Shown here piece after piece: positions 11,222-24,534 of a DNA stretch of 64,000 bases. The notes under the pieces are model-generated. The model searched no databases, was not told where the DNA came from, and saw nothing but the letters and a program-made list of their open reading frames with translations. Position numbers and translations under genes: made by a program. The stretch spans positions 62,001 through 126,000 of the forward strand of contig BCKT01000019.1 in the NCBI GenBank assembly GCA_003116875.1. The letters are read 5' to 3'. The DNA is from Takashimella koratensis. Lineage: Eukaryota > Basidiomycota > Tremellomycetes > Trichosporonales > Tetragoniomycetaceae. Numbering within the stretch: the first letter of the stretch is position 1; every line of letters starts with the position of its first letter.

Positions 11222-13965
11222 CTACATCGGCTTCAGCCACAAAGGCTTAAACCTCCTCTCATCCTGAACGGCCTGCTCTGTTCTCCCCGTTAACCCAGTC
11301 CCACTCCCCGCGGCACCAACTCGATCTCTCTCCATTTGCATTTCAATCATTTCAGCTCGTTGAGCCCTGATCGCATCTCTCAACCGAGCTTCTTTCTCTT
11401 GCTCTTTCGCTCGTTCGCGCTCTTTCTCCTTTTCAACTTCGCGCTGAGCGAGAGGGTCGAGTTTCTTTGCTGCATCGCTCGTGGTGAGAGCGGCCTTGGG
11501 GACCTCGGCAGGTGAAGGGCGGAAAGGACGAAGGCCGAGACCGTACGCACCGATACCGTACCCGCTCGGCACATAATCGCTGGTACGGTTGAATGAGGCA
11601 CCGTTGGTCGTGGATGACCCGCCGTTTTGAGTTGATGGTCGTGCAGGTTTGAGCATTTGTTCTCTTGACTTCTCTCCAGCGACGAAGCGCTCTTCAGCCC
11701 TGCGCCTTTCTTGCGCGTCGAGGGCCCATGCTGACGTCCGGCTCGTGGTCTCGGGCTTGTCTTTCCGCTCCTCGGGAGGTATACGGTACGGCCAGTGTTG
11801 GTTGGGTTTATCGGCGGGTTTATCTGCAGGCTTGGGTTTATCGGCGTCTTTTTCTTCCTTGACAGGTGCCGGCCGGCCGTACATCGAGCTTAGACCATGG
11901 CCGAAATCGCCAATCCCGTAGCCCATCAGCCCAAATCGAGACGAGTCGGAGCGAGAAACGTCCCGAGCCGAGTCGCGCGCAGGTTCCGGTCGGCGCGGGG
12001 CGGGAGCAGATGTTGAGGTGGTCGACTGCGGGCGGGACTGCGATTGCGCCCCGGTGCTCGCGGCGGGCGCGGGCGCAGAGGCAATCTGCCTCGGGTTCGA
12101 CACGGGCGATTTTGGTCTCGTATGCGGTTTCCACGACCACTCGGGCTCTGAGCGGTGCTCCACGCGGGCTGTCGCCGGTTCCACCTTGTCCTTGGGCTGC
12201 TCTTTCACCGGCGCCTGGCGAGGGGGACCGTACAGATACGTCTCGTAGAGTGACCGTCGGAATGGCTGCGTCACTGATGTTTGCTGAGTCGTAGATTGAG
12301 CTGGTGGCGGCGCTGGCTGGGGCTCGATCAACCGCCCTAATCCCGCTGAGGCCGGGTGTGATCGAGATCCCGAGGACGACTGCGCCATTGCCTGCGAAGC
12401 GGGCTTGATTTGCGGCTGGAGCTGTTGCTTTGACGGTTTCTTCTCAAGCGGCGGCGCAGCCGGGGTGGGTGCCGGGGCGGCAGGAGCGATCGGGGCGGGA
12501 GAGGGCGGGTACGAAGCAGTTTTGTTCCTGCTCGGCGGCGCACTTTGCACAGGTCGGGTTTGCTTGCTCAATAGCTCAATCGCCGGGTTCGGAGGTGGGC
12601 TCAGCCTTCGTCGACCCATGCGAAGGAGGTCCGAGTCTGCTTCGTTCGCTGACGCCAAGCGTGGGTGGAGAGAAATGTCGCGCCGACGCCTGATGTCGCT
12701 TTCAGTAACCACCGGCAAGAATTTCTCCTCGTTTTTGGACAACAAATTGTGGTCGTTGAGTTCCCACGAGTAGCCGCCTCGCCCTTGGCGCAAGGTTGTC
12801 ATGTTGGTGTACTGTCGCTTCGTCGAAGGCCTGCCTCGGTCCAGGAAGTTTTTCTCCGCGTTCAGATGGGACATGCGCCGGATGTTATCCGCGACCATTC
12901 GATTAGCCAGTTCCCCTTTGTCGTGCTAAGCAGATGTCAGTTATGAAAGCGAATGGTTCTGCTTGCAGACGATTCCCCCTACGGTACCACCGTGTTTATA
13001 CACTACGCCATCTCCTGTACCAGAACTTACGTGGAACTGCGTGTGAACCTGCTCTTTATCGGCATCCCGACACCTCTCAAGCTGCTTGATATCCGCCTGA
13101 AACCTGACTTCGAGGTTATGTCCACGCTTGAGGTACCTGCTCTCCAGTTCTGCCCAGAGCTCAAGCAACTGTGGGTGCGTCTCATCGAGTATCATCTTTT
13201 CCTGCTTGTCGAGCGATTCAATGGCTTCGTCGATACGCGCGAAGCGTTCTCTCTGTCGCGCGACAGCCACGACGTCGTCTGGGTCGACTGGAATGATGTT
13301 AGCCGAGTTGAATATTTAGACTCACTTTCGCCCTTTCGGAACCACTTGCGACGCTTTCGTGGAGCTCGCTTGGGCTTGTCTGGCGCGAATACTGTCGGAG
13401 CCTCGATACCCGCTTCGACCTCGCCTCCATCGCCCTCGTCTCCGTCGCCATCACCCGTCTCACCGGCGTCATCACCCTGGTCACCGCCAATTTCATCGAC
13501 GACCGCTGCCTCCTCTACCGTCTCCACTGCTTCCTCCACCTCGACGCCCTCCATTGGCTCATCTTCCTGCGCGCTCTCCAAGACAGCAGCCTCCACCTCG
13601 GCAGCCTCGCTAGGCGCAGCGGTAGCCGTGACCGACTTGACCAAGTCCCCTTCGTCCGCCTCGTCCTCTGGCTTGCGCTTGCGGGAGAAGACAAGTTTGA
13701 GTCGTTGCGGTGGTGGGACGGGCTCTTCCTCCTCTTCTTCGTCTAAAGGGTCAATCTCATCCTCGCCCTCTTCTCCCTCGACGGCGACTGCTGGTTTCTC
13801 GGGCGAGCGCTCTTTGCTGGTCTGGCTACGGAGGGAGCGAGAAGAATTTGGAGAAGACCGCCGCCGGTCCGAGGGCGGCATGGTGGATGGGGTGCCGCGC
13901 GGATGGCGTGTGCGCGGGGAGGCTTCTGTCCTGACTTCGGGGGCCAGGACGGCCGAGGTGGACAT
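11222..13965 (-). CDS. Sds3-like subunit of the Rpd3 histone deacetylase complex
   Basis: Proposed exons are 13965-13326, 13287-13031 and 12925-11222 (2601 nt, 866 residues), with introns of 38 and 105 nt. The N-terminal 210 residues are acidic and end in a basic APRKRRKWFRKGE. Residues of about 220-330 match the Sds3/BRMS1-type helical domain: RERFARIDEAIESLDKQEKM, then DETHPQLLELWAELESRYLK, then DADKEQVHTQF and ELANRMVADNIRRM. Sds3 proteins are core scaffold subunits of Rpd3L/Sin3 deacetylase complexes in the nucleus. The remaining 530 residues are low-complexity Pro/Ala/Ser. They include Tyr-Gly motifs (GYGIGDFGHGLSSMYG, GYGIGAYGLGLRPF) and a charged helix near the C-terminus. The protein is much longer than yeast Sds3 (327 residues). 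The stop lies 30 bp from the assembly gap, so the 3' end deserves care. Confidence 0.7.
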
Positions 13966-16815
13966 GAGGGTGGGTCGGGTTGGGATCTGAAGAGTAAAGG
14001 TAAATGTCAGCGGAGGTAGGGAGGGAGGCGGAGGGGAGAAGACAAAGACTGCGCGGTTACGTAATCCGGAGGAAGGATGGTCGGAGACCCCGCGATCGGC
14101 GCTAGTCCGGCAAGGTCGATTCCCAGAAGTGAAAAGGGGCTCGCCACCGGGTATCACAAAGTGGGGGGAGCACACAGGGAGGAGAGGAAGCGTAGTCACC
14201 GAGCCGCCGGGTCAGGGGAGACACACCCGCGGGCGGGGCACGGCGCGGGGAGGAGTTGAGACGCACCGAGCAGGTGAGGAGACGGTCTGTGCGAGACCTA
14301 GAGTCAAGAGAGAGAGGATGAAAGGAAGGGAGGCATGCACACGACAGAGTGCACTGCAACCGCATCGAGACCGAGGCAAACAAGGACAAAGATGAAACTA
14401 AAAGGTACCACACCCCCGCGGTCCCCCCCGCGATCCGGCAGTGCGATACAAGCAACACGGGCGATACAAACACACGGGGGGACGAGTAGGGCGCTTTTGC
14501 GTCATCAGGATGATGAACAGCAAGCATAGTGTCCGTGTCTCTACTAGATGCACACTTGATGCACCAAAGCATGCGGGTGGAGACGGCAGGGGATGTGTAT
14601 GCACGCACAAACGCGCCCAGGCAAAGGAAGGGAGGGTAGACGGGGATGGGAAAGGCGCAAATCATCGCCGCCTGCGTCGGGAAGGGGTTGGGTAAGGGAA
14701 TATAAGACTTGATACGGTACAATGTAGCACAATGCACGATCCAAGTGGTAATAGAGCAGAGTGAAGAGATGATAGATGTAGGATGTAGGATGATGGATGC
14801 ACGACGGGGCGAGACGGGTGCAATGGCATGTTGCCCGACTGCGAAAGGAGGTTCCGACGGTGGAGGTTCAAAGTAGTTGAACCCATCGACCATCTCGACG
14901 CATGCAGACGAATCAAGCATGAGAACAAGATGACGAGAAAGACAATATGACGATGAGATGGAGAAGGGGGGAGAAATGGATATGATGTTGTTGACAGACC
15001 ACGGGTTGCCGCTGAATCATGTAGACCACAAGGCCGAGGTAACGACCGGAACGATGGCGAGAAAGACCAGAGAGACAAGAAGAGACCTATCGACACGACG
15101 ACACGGACGCAGTGGAGAGCATGTATACGAGAGACGGGAAGGGAACAATGTACTCACCAACTCGTACTCACGCGACTTGAACGGCCGATGTTGGGTAGTC
15201 GGCGTGGAGAAACTTTTTTTTTTTTTTTTTTTTTTCTTTTTTCGGGGATGGGGATGTTGTTCTCGTTTTTGGGAGATGCAATGCAAGGGAGTAGGTGATG
15301 TCGGGGAGAAGTAGGTGCAAGAGGTGGACAAGGGAGGGGTGGGAGTGGGTGTCGGATGAGTTGTGGATGAATGGTTGTGTCGGTGATGCAATGGGGTGAG
15401 TGGTGAGGGTGGGGTTTGTGGTGGTGGTGGAGAGAGCAGTGGTGGTGAAAACGGCGGTGTCTGGGATGGATGTGTCTCTAGCGTAAGAGGGTTCGGTTGG
15501 CGGTCGGTGATTGGCTGATGGGCGGGAAGAAAGGGGTGGGCGGTGAGATGAGATGCGAGCGAGGGGATGGGGGTCGCTCATTCTGGAAGGGAGAGGCGTC
15601 GGCCAAGCAGGGATACCTAGGGCAGGGCAAGGGCACAAAGGGCACACCCACACGCCAAGGGCGTACGCAGCCAGCCGACAGCCAGGAGCCATAACTAAAC
15701 CGCTACAGTCTTGACTGACCCACAACCACGACCCAGGACCGACCCAGGACCCAGCTCACCTCAACAACCGCACCGCACAACAACATCAACCTTTTTTTTT
15801 ATATTTTTTGTTTTTATTTCGACCCTGCCCTGAGGTTCCAAACCCTGACCCTGGATTCCGTCGTGATTACCCATTAGCCACGCCGAGGACCACGGCTAGC
15901 TCGTGATCATCGTCTAGTCGAATCAATAAGACTGGGATTGACGTATTGCCAAGTTACCACGATAATGGGCAAATGTCGAATATCAGCCAGGTGTCGCGTC
16001 GTCAGTCACTGGGACGGGGGACAGTGATGACAGCGCATCGCATCAAGATGGTCAGATCAGATCAAATCCAATCAAGCGAAATCAACACTGGGTGTAGACT
16101 GGTAAGCGGGTATGTATTCGGTTCTTCCCATTGACCCAGCTGCTCGCTCATACTTTCCTTCTCTACTCTATGACTGTTGTGACTACCCCTCCCGCCCGTT
16201 TATCCTCGTCCCCCTCTAAATTCCTCATCCTCTTACCAACCCCTCGCGTGCTTACCCATATTGCCCCCGAATGATTCCTTTTTCCGTGAGATTGAGGATA
16301 TCACCTGGTGCATGTTTATTTTCTCCCGGCTGGTCGGACCCGCCCGAATGGGAGAACCCTGAGTTTATGATCGGCAGTTTACAGTTTCGTATCCACCCCT
16401 CCGGGTCACCCGTTTCGTTTCGGCTTCCGGGACTGCGTTTTTTTGTTTTCAACGCAAACACCCGCGGGTCAAAATGTACCTTGTGAGTGCATCTACTCCT
16501 CATGATGAGACAAAACAGTTGGAGAGAGGGCAACGTTCGCAAGGGTATTAGCCTTTGGGTTTGGCGAATGTGATCTATGCATGAGAATCTTCCGGCTGCA
16601 ACGCCATGTCTGGCGAGTAGCACCAGCCATGCTCGTTTGTAGAGTTTACGGTGACCTGTACAACCTTGCTACGACTCACCGCTACCTCAACTCGGACCCA
16701 GCGACGTCGCCACTGCCTTCCATGGCTTCAGCCCTCCTCGCCATTCTATCTCATCCTTGCTCCGCTCTTACTCAGCCTTTTCCAATGCATAAAAACAACT
16801 CCCCAAAGAATCAAC
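13966..16815. other. long intergenic region, no convincing gene
   Basis: About 2.85 kb upstream of the Sds3-like gene. It has a 21-nt T run at about 15213-15233 and short A/T runs near 15793. A minus-strand stretch near 15117-15017 could encode a hydrophobic segment (SLLVSLVFLAIVPVV) followed by a stop. I could not build a full gene around it, so a small membrane-protein gene is possible but unproven. The remaining ORFs are low-complexity shadows. Confidence 0.5.
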
Positions 16816-19800
16816 CTAAACACCCGGCGCTCCAACCCCACCTATCGAATTAACAAACGCCTCGAAATCAAATCCTTCTTCACCATCATTCAACAGAGCC
16901 ACATCGATCCCTAGCGCCATTGACATATCTGTATCCATTACACTTGCTGCTTCCTCTGCTGCTTCGTTTTCCTTCTCGATCGATTCAGCGCGTCGGTGGT
17001 TGTGGGGCTGGTAGTAGGTGCTCGAGGTGGCCTGGTTTGTCGGGTTGGGCGGGGATACGTTGTAGCTTGGATCTACAATCTGTTGCTGGGGTCCAAACGA
17101 GACTGGGAAAGGGACCGACGGCGCGTTCCCCGTAGCCGGTCCCACAGCACTCAACATCCCATCCAGCTCCATCGCTGTCAACGTCTCTCCACCGCCCAGA
17201 GCGAGCGGGGATGTCGTCGATGGGTCCGCTGCCCAGCTCCCCGGTGCCGTCTCTACAAACTCGTACCAAGGCGCGGAGCCGGGATCGCCGTTGGGGCTCG
17301 CTCCGGTTCCCAGGTGGATCGGAGGGGGTGGAGCAGCGGCGCTTGCCGCAGACAAGGGAGAGATGAGACCCAGGCCCATGGTCTGCTGCATACCGGGTGG
17401 AGGGGGTACGGCGCCGAGACCTTGTTGAGTGGGCTCGACGAGTGTGGCTGTGCTCGCGATGGAGAATGCGGCGGAACCAGGTGTCATGTTGTTCTGGCCT
17501 GTGGGGGAGGACGTCAGAGACGGGCTCGAGATGGTCCGTTGACGTGGCGAGGTCGGGTTGGTTGATCCCGCGCTCACGCTGCCGGTCCCGAGACGGACGA
17601 GTTTCGCCGACGAGACGAGGTGGGAGAGGTCGTCTTCGCCGTCGTCGCCTTCCGGGCGGCGCATCTTGGCTGCGGCGGAAAGGGTGGCGAGCGCGCGCGT
17701 GCGGAGACGGAGGAGCACGGGCAAGCCGGTTTTCGCTCGACACCCCTCGCGCGCGGCGGCGGAGATGTCGCAGACGACAGACATCCCGTGGTATGCTGGG
17801 TTTGCAAACGCCGAGGTCGGTGCGCGGATCGAGATGGCCGAGAGGCACACGGCGGAGGAAAACGCGTGGAACCAGAAGAACCACCATCGGGCAATCAACG
17901 ACGGGTGGTAGATGACCAACTGCTTGACGAGCTGTACGATTTCCTGTGCACTTTCGTATAGCGCCACAAAGCTTTCCCCAAACTTGGATCGGGAAGGGTC
18001 ATCGGGCTTGTCGTTGAGTGCGCGGGTAAAAGTTGGGCGGTTGAGTAAGAGACGAGTTTGAGCGACGAGGAGGCGAATCCCGAGACGGTGGATGACGAGG
18101 TGCGGGTGGATCATGCGATCAAGGGGGAGGTCTTGGATTGAGACGAGTGGGAGGAGGGTTTCGGGGAGGGTTTTCTTGACTAGAGGGGGTAAGTCAAGGA
18201 TATAGAGAGATTAAGAGAGTATAAGAGGGAAGATGGAGAGTAAAACGAAGCTGAGAGGGAGGGAAAGGGAGGGTGGGGGGGGGGGGGGGGGGGATGTGGA
18301 GAGGTAAGAGGGAGAGGACCTACAGTGAACTATCTCCGCGTCGAGCGCCATTACAGCCGAGTAGGTGACTGGGTTGACTTGTGTTTGCTAAAGCGTGAGC
18401 ACCACCCCAACAATGAACTTACCAAGTCAATCACCTGCTCCATCTTCTCCATGAGCCTATATTTTGCTCTATGATCTAACTCATCAGCCCCATTGTCACC
18501 CTTTTTTACTCACATCCATCTTTATCCGCGATTCGATCATCAGGTTCAGGGAATTTTGTATCTGCCGTGAAATTTCTAGTTGCGCAAGGTCTACCAAAAC
18601 ACATGGCTTGAAGTCGATCATAAGTGACTACTTCCCAATAGATTTGACGACGTTCTTGAACTTCGTATTCGGATAAACCGAATGATGAACCGTCTCTGTG
18701 AAGTCCGAGCTTGATGTTAGTTGAGGACATTGGTCAACTTACGCTTTGAGCAACTTTGATTGCTGTACCCAAGATTGGCCAAAAAATCTCTGCGCCATTC
18801 CCATGTTTATCGTTCAACGTGTACGTCCCCATGAGATGAAGCGCCTGGACTGTCGCAGGGCTGGCATGTTCCAATCCCGTGACGCTTAAGCACGCTCGAC
18901 CAAGGAGGAACAATCTCTCCCCTCTTCGATCCCAAGGTGGGCGATGGAGGTCAAACATGACACCTATCGCCATGACGAGAAAGACGCAAGCGAGTTTCTG
19001 TGGATTAGGCGGTGTATCCCGATCGTATGCGTTGGGTAGATGGTCGGCGTCAAACATGGGTCGAGGGAGGATATGGTACATCCAATTAACATTCTCCCAG
19101 TAACTCTCAACGAGTAATCGACCTTCTTCTTCCCATGGTGGGAGTTGATCTCGAAGTGTGTAAACGTCCCATGAACCTGATCCACCAGGTACGATTGTAT
19201 CAAGTAACGCTGCTCCTTCGCCGTAAGCTGGTGGAGTCTCGACGTCTTCGACGACCGCGTCACCGCCTTCTTGGAGGTACTCTGAGCCCGCAAAGGAACC
19301 GATGAAATGCGCTTCGCCCTCGGTACGGATGGTCAGTGTCCCAAAGGCCGAGTTGATCACTTCGTCATCGGTCGACTCGCGCTTCACGGGCGCGGGGTAA
19401 GGCGTGGGCTGTGGTCGTGGAGCGGATGGAGTGGCCGTGGGCGCGTTGCGAGGGGAGAAGAGGTAGGTCGAGGAGAGGAGGGGATGGGGGTCTTCAGTAG
19501 TCTTGGAGTGGGCTTGCGCAAGAGCGAGTTCAAGTTGGGATATGCGCTGGTGGAGCTCTTCCGTGTTGGCGAGGATAAGACTGGGGTTAGTAGAGGTCGT
19601 GCTAGGACTTACCGCTTGCCCTTGCCGGTACGCATCTCGCCCTTGGGGCAGATCTGAGCGCATCCTCGCTTGACGCCTGGGGGTGTCAGTGGGTTGGTCA
19701 AGAGTCGGAAAGGCTCATCCTCATCCATACTCACACGAGGTACATGGCCATACGCGGGAACACTTGAGCTTGAGCCTGGGTCCGTCAGCAAAGTCAAAAA

Positions 19801-19965
19801 CGATCAATTTCCCACCGCGCATGGAGTCCATCGTACTCACCGACGACACTCGGCGCAGCTGAAACTTTGCCTCGCTTTGTCCTTGTTCGGGTCGACGGGG
19901 CGGTTGACCGGCGGCGGAGGGGGTGGGGGCTGGGGCTGGGGCTGGGTCTGTGCTGCTTCCGCCAT
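16816..19965 (-). CDS. Zn2Cys6 fungal transcription factor (fungal_trans domain)
   Basis: Proposed exons are 19965-19841, 19775-19735, 19676-19613, 19580-18743, 18709-18514, 18475-18423, 18387-18324 and 18179-16816 (2745 nt, 914 residues). The zinc cluster is at residues 37-65 (CAECRRLKLKC...PCTSC...C) and is cut twice by introns of 65 and 58 nt. A short coiled coil follows (NTEELHQRISQLELALAQAH). The fungal-specific regulatory domain contains LLVESYWENVNWMYHILPRP, GLHRDGSSFGLSEYEVQERR and YHRAKYRLMEKMEQVIDL. Of seven introns, four are 32-38 nt. The last is 144 nt and carries a run of about 17 G on the + strand. The C-terminus is Pro/Ser-rich with an acidic end (NDGEEGFDFEAF), probably an activation domain. 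Such proteins regulate metabolic genes; the target is not visible. Confidence 0.88.
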
Positions 19966-20003
19966 CGTGTGGGTGGGAATGGAGTGAGAATAATTGGAGT
20001 AGG

Positions 20004-20060
20004 GTGAGATGTAGAGGTTGGTGAGATGTAGAGGTTGGTGAGATGTAGAGGTGGGTGAGA
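20004..20060. repeat. short tandem repeat upstream of Zn2Cys6 gene
   Basis: Three near-identical copies of a 17-nt unit (GGTGAGATGTAGAGGTT) lie just upstream of the start codon at 19965, probably in its leader or promoter. A G-rich minisatellite (GGGAGGGGGA units) with one undetermined base at 20144 follows further upstream. Confidence 0.7.
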
Positions 20061-20149
20061 ATGTGGATGGATGGATGGAAGAGTGGAGCGGCGAGCCCGG
20101 GGTGGCCGGGGCAGGGGGAGGGAGGGGGAGGGAGGGGGAGGGGNGGGGT

Positions 20150-21290
20150 TGGATGGGGACGAGGAGGTGATGCCAGGGTTTTTTTGATCAAAGGTGAATC
20201 GTGTGTAGGTGGTGTAGGGATCAACAAAGGACGGAAGAGTGCCTGCGAGCGACGACGTCGAGTTCGAGCCAGGGGCGATGACAGGTGAGGATAAATACCC
20301 ACGACGAGGTCAACGGTGTGTAAGAGAGTGTAGGAGAGAAGTGTGTAATGTCGAGTCGAGTCGAGCTCGGGTCGGGTCGAGGTGACGGTCGGGGAGTCGG
20401 AGATTGTAAACAAAGGGTGGTCAAGAGCAACGGCGTGGGGCCGTTTATAGAGGGCTTATCAAGTCCAAGTCGTACCCGAATCTGTCCACTCGTCGTCTTT
20501 CCACCCGCAGTCGTCGATACCGTCACTGCAGCTGTGGTCGCTGGCGTCGTCGTGCTTGTTGCAGGTCTAGGTCTCCCGTGTCCGTGGTCTATCGTCTTGG
20601 CTATAAGTGGGGGAAGGACCTTTCTTCGAGATGGGTTGACTGTGGTTGGGTGGAAAAAAGAGCCAGCACGCAATGGACCGTAGCGGCAACGGGGGCCGTG
20701 GGCAGAGATAGCGACGGGTCAGAGAGCAAGGTAAGGGTTTACATTATACATGGGGGGAAGGAATAAACTTTCCTCTTTATTTTCCACCAAGCGGGACCGA
20801 CCCCTAGGTTCTATGCATACTTAGTCATAGATAAGCCCCTGGGAAACGTCAGCCGGTTTAGTTGGTTCTCTGCCTCACTCGCCTCTCTCACCACTCCCAC
20901 GCCAGACTCTCGAGTCGCTTAGCTTCAAAGATATGCAATGAACATGACATCCCTAGCACGATCAAGATGTATATGCGTTGATGGTATCGGTTGCGAATAG
21001 GCATACCGTCGTGCTCCGCCTCGTTGCTCCGACTATCCCTCTCGACATTATGTGGACCCCTCTCACTCCTCATTCCCGCTACACTTCGCCTCAATCTCCT
21101 GCCCGCCATCCCAATGTATTCCTCCCTCGCTACATACTGCTTTCACTCCAAGATAGTGCGTGACATCCACGACCTCGACTCTCCACCTCGCTACGACCCA
21201 TGCGGCCACTGCTGGATATCTACAGAATGTTAGCAGTGCGCTCGCTCAGTACCAAATAGGCAGGCCCCAATACCCTCGCGCCTGCGGCTC
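20150..21290. other. intergenic between two Zn2Cys6 genes
   Basis: Promoter of the gene at 16816-19965 and 3' flank of the gene at 21291-24534. Only small ORFs are present and none has a recognisable signature. Confidence 0.6.
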
Positions 21291-24200
21291 TCACTCGGAC
21301 TCACGCGTAGCAAACTTATCCCAGTACTCCTGATTAAACTCGATCCCACTATTCACCGGGATCCTTGGTCCTTGAAAATTCGGATCGACACCCATCATCA
21401 TCCCATTCACCATGACCCCATTCATCCCATTCCCTATTGCTCCTACCTCACCACCCACGACGCCCACGTTACTCGGGACAATCATCGTCGGCTCTGTCGC
21501 TTCCCCTGGGATCATAGCGTACCCGCCATCGGTATAGAAACTCGTCGATGGCGGAGGACCAGCGACGACAGGAGTCTGCCATGTCGGGTCGTAGTAACCG
21601 TTGTCCTTTGGCATATTGCGGAGTAGGAAAAGCGACGGGTCGGCCGGCGCGCCAAAACTCGTTGGTCCAAAGTCGAAGAATTGATTCAGCCTGGGGGTCA
21701 GCAAAAATCATAACTCTGCTTACATTTGCTGCCCGACATCCTCGTTGGATCTCGGTGTCTCCCCGTTACTCTCTCGCCTGGAATCTACTCTTGGGCCACC
21801 ATTCGCCACTTGCTCCACTTCATCATCCTCCAACTCGTCCTCTTCCTCATCCTCCACCCCGCCTCCCCGCTCGTAGCTCGTCTCGACGGGGCGAGGTTTG
21901 ACCCTGTTCTTGTGCAGCTCTGTCGCGCGACGGTGCAATGTGTGGATCTGGAGTCAGTGTAGAATTGAAAACACTCACAATTGCCGCTTCAGATTTGCTA
22001 AAGTCGTCTTTCATCGGGTCGTGTGGGTGGTGATCCATGTAGTTGGTCATGATCAACCACAAATCGGGGCATCTTGCCGAGTCGGGCTCCATCAGTAGCC
22101 CAATACCAGCGATCATCGCAGTGTTCTGAGCTTAGCTAGTGGCACGGCCTACACTTACAAACTCTCTGAACGACCCGCCAAGTAGCGTCTCGAAGAAATC
22201 GGGGCAGTCAATCTTGAACGCTTGTCGCTAAGGGTTAGCCACGATCCCGACCTCACTTACGATTTTGAAATCCGTTACGGCTGCTTCAAAGCAGGCGTTT
22301 CGAGAGAGCTTGTACTTGCCGCTACGAAGCTTGCGAAGGAGCCAGGGTCGCTACCGTTAGCCATCGCTCTCGCTACCACTTACATGAAGGATAATGGTAA
22401 AATGTAAAATCTCAGTCTGGATATAGTACCTGTGCAGCTTGAGATACCAAAGATCTTTCGTCAGCCCGTCCAAAATCCAACCCACCTTCATCAAACGACT
22501 TGTCCGGGTTGAGCATGTAAAACTGAGGTGGCAACTCCCTTCTCAATGTCTCAAACTCGGCATCGATCGCTTCGACATCATGATACTGCATTCCTCCATC
22601 GAGTCGTTGAAAGTGCTTCACGATCATCGCGACGACACGAGCGAGCTGAGCTCGGAGGATGAGGTAGGTTGCAAAAGTCGGCTTGTCCATTGGTTCAGGC
22701 CCTTTCTCGATCTCGTGCAAGTTGATGTTGGAAGGCAAGCGGGTATCCGAGTACACCGGATCGATCATGGTCGGTCTACCGAGGAGGCACGAGTAGGTTG
22801 CGTCCGCGTGACAGAGATAAGACCAGAGCCGGCGTCGGTATTCAGTCAGGTAGCGATCAAAACCAAGTTTAGAGCCGTCGCGATGGAGTCCGATCAATTG
22901 GCCAGTTGTCACAGCAGCTCGAAGACACTGCCACCCTTCGGCTAGCCTTCGCTCATGCATGAGAACGAGGTATAGCCCCGTCTAATGTCAGTTATGCCTC
23001 CAAAGTACTTACGAGGAGGCGTGTCTCCACCAGCTGAATGTGTTCAGTAACCAAAGCCGTGGCAAGGCGTATCGACGTGGTCGCTGGGGTCAGCCAAGCC
23101 TCACCAAGACCTACACCTCCAGTACAATTTGAGACTCCACGCGCGACGTTTCTCGTCTGTCCCTGCTTCAGGCTTGATCCGGATCGCAATGGCGAGGACG
23201 ATGAACACGAGCGGGAGAGCGATAATTGCAGCAGGTACGATCACCTCGCTTGCTGCGTACACCGTTTCATACGCTTTCGTCAGCAGGTCCAAGATACGAC
23301 TCACCCTTTTCGAACAATTTGCGGTCGATAGGGTACCGAACGTGATTGAATTTTTCAAAGAACCACTCGATGAGGACATCGGCACGTTCCTTCGTCGGGA
23401 GGTCCTGAATCGACCCGCGTAACCGCTTTGGATCGACACCGTAGTCGTTGAACAAGCGTTGCAACGAGTCGTCAATTGTGCCATGTTGGTCGATGCGCGG
23501 GAGGATTTTTGCCTCAATCTGGGGTCAGCCGAGTCAACGAGGGACGTACCAAAGGCCCAGGATTCCGTGCGGCTGTGCGAGTATCCAACGTCACCCAGTT
23601 CTCCTCACTCTCGGCGGTATCGTCAACCTCATCGGTCGGGGGTGATGGCGGCGGGTGCACTGGGGTTAGCCATGTCAAGCAAGAACGTACCATTCTTCCA
23701 TTCCGTCAACAACACTTCATCCACGTCCACTCTCTGAACCACCGCACCTAGCATCCGCTCCACCAGTTCCAACCGCGTCTTGACATCTGGCTTGGCAACC
23801 TTCTCCTTGACCTCCTGCTTGACCTCCTTGACCTCCTTGACCTCTTTCCTCGGGGTGAGATCTACCGACTCTTCACTCCTCGCGACGGGGACACACAAGT
23901 GTGGAACTTTTCTCGACACGCAATGCTGGCATGGTTGTTCCCTGTTACACTTTTGTTTCCGTTTCGAGCACTCTGCACACGATAACGCCTGACGCCGTTT
24001 CTTCTTCTTTGGCTGATCGTCGGATTGAGAAGGTCGTTTCTCGCCAATGGTGTCATCCTTGGAGACGAGGGAGGAGATCTGGGCATCGAGGCTGTTTCTT
24101 GCCGGGTAGGTTGAAGGCGAGTCCCAAGGGCGGAGAGGTGGGGCGTCGTCGGGTCGGGTGAACGCAGGGGACCACCTGGGCGCGGCGGATTCCTTGGGCG

Positions 24201-24534
24201 GGGGTTGGCGACGATCGGCCCAGCTGGACGGGTCGGTGATGCCGAGCCCGAGCGACGAGCCGCCGCCGGGTCGACTCCCCGGCGACGGCGCGGTCACTGC
24301 GTCTCTCGGCGAAGTCGGGTAGTATGCGCCGCCGCGAGGTGAGGACGGAGGGGGCAAGGCGAGGGAGTGGAAGAAGGGTGTGGTGCGGGATGGTTGTGAA
24401 GGAGAAGGCGGTTGGGGTGGGTACGGGAGGTAAGAGGAAGGGAAGGATGGGGAGGAGGAAGGGAGACGCTGTGCAAGACCGGAAGACGACCCGCGCGGGG
24501 GAGGTGGTGGAAGCGGGCGATGGCGGTCTTCCAT
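21291..24534 (-). CDS. Zn2Cys6 transcription factor, Xyr1/XlnR-like layout
   Basis: A nuclear regulator of about 850-900 residues made from about 11 exons. The N-terminus is Pro/Ser-rich. The zinc cluster at about residues 186-214 reads CAECSKRKQKC, NREQPCQHC and SRKVPHLC (spacing C-x2-C-x6-C-x5-C-x2-C-x8-C), preceded by a basic KKKKRRQ. A Lys/Val/Glu coiled-coil linker (KEVKEVKEVKQEVKEKV) follows. The regulatory domain includes LQRLFNDYGVDP, FEKFNHVRYPIDRKLFEK, GLHRDGSKLGFDRYLTEYRR and the helix LWYLKLHRYYIQTEILHF. This last piece reads through only if the 31-nt intron at 22455-22485 is removed. The domain has a predicted hydrophobic helix (VIVPAAIIALPLVFIVLAIAI). The C-terminus is acidic, then Met/Gly/Asn-rich. 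Introns are mostly 30-35 nt. The target pathway cannot be told from sequence. Confidence 0.82.

Noticed and set aside
14102..14920. 272-codon minus-strand ORF upstream of the Sds3-like gene
   Set aside because: Amino-acid composition looks like translated non-coding sequence. There is no family signature and no good start context.
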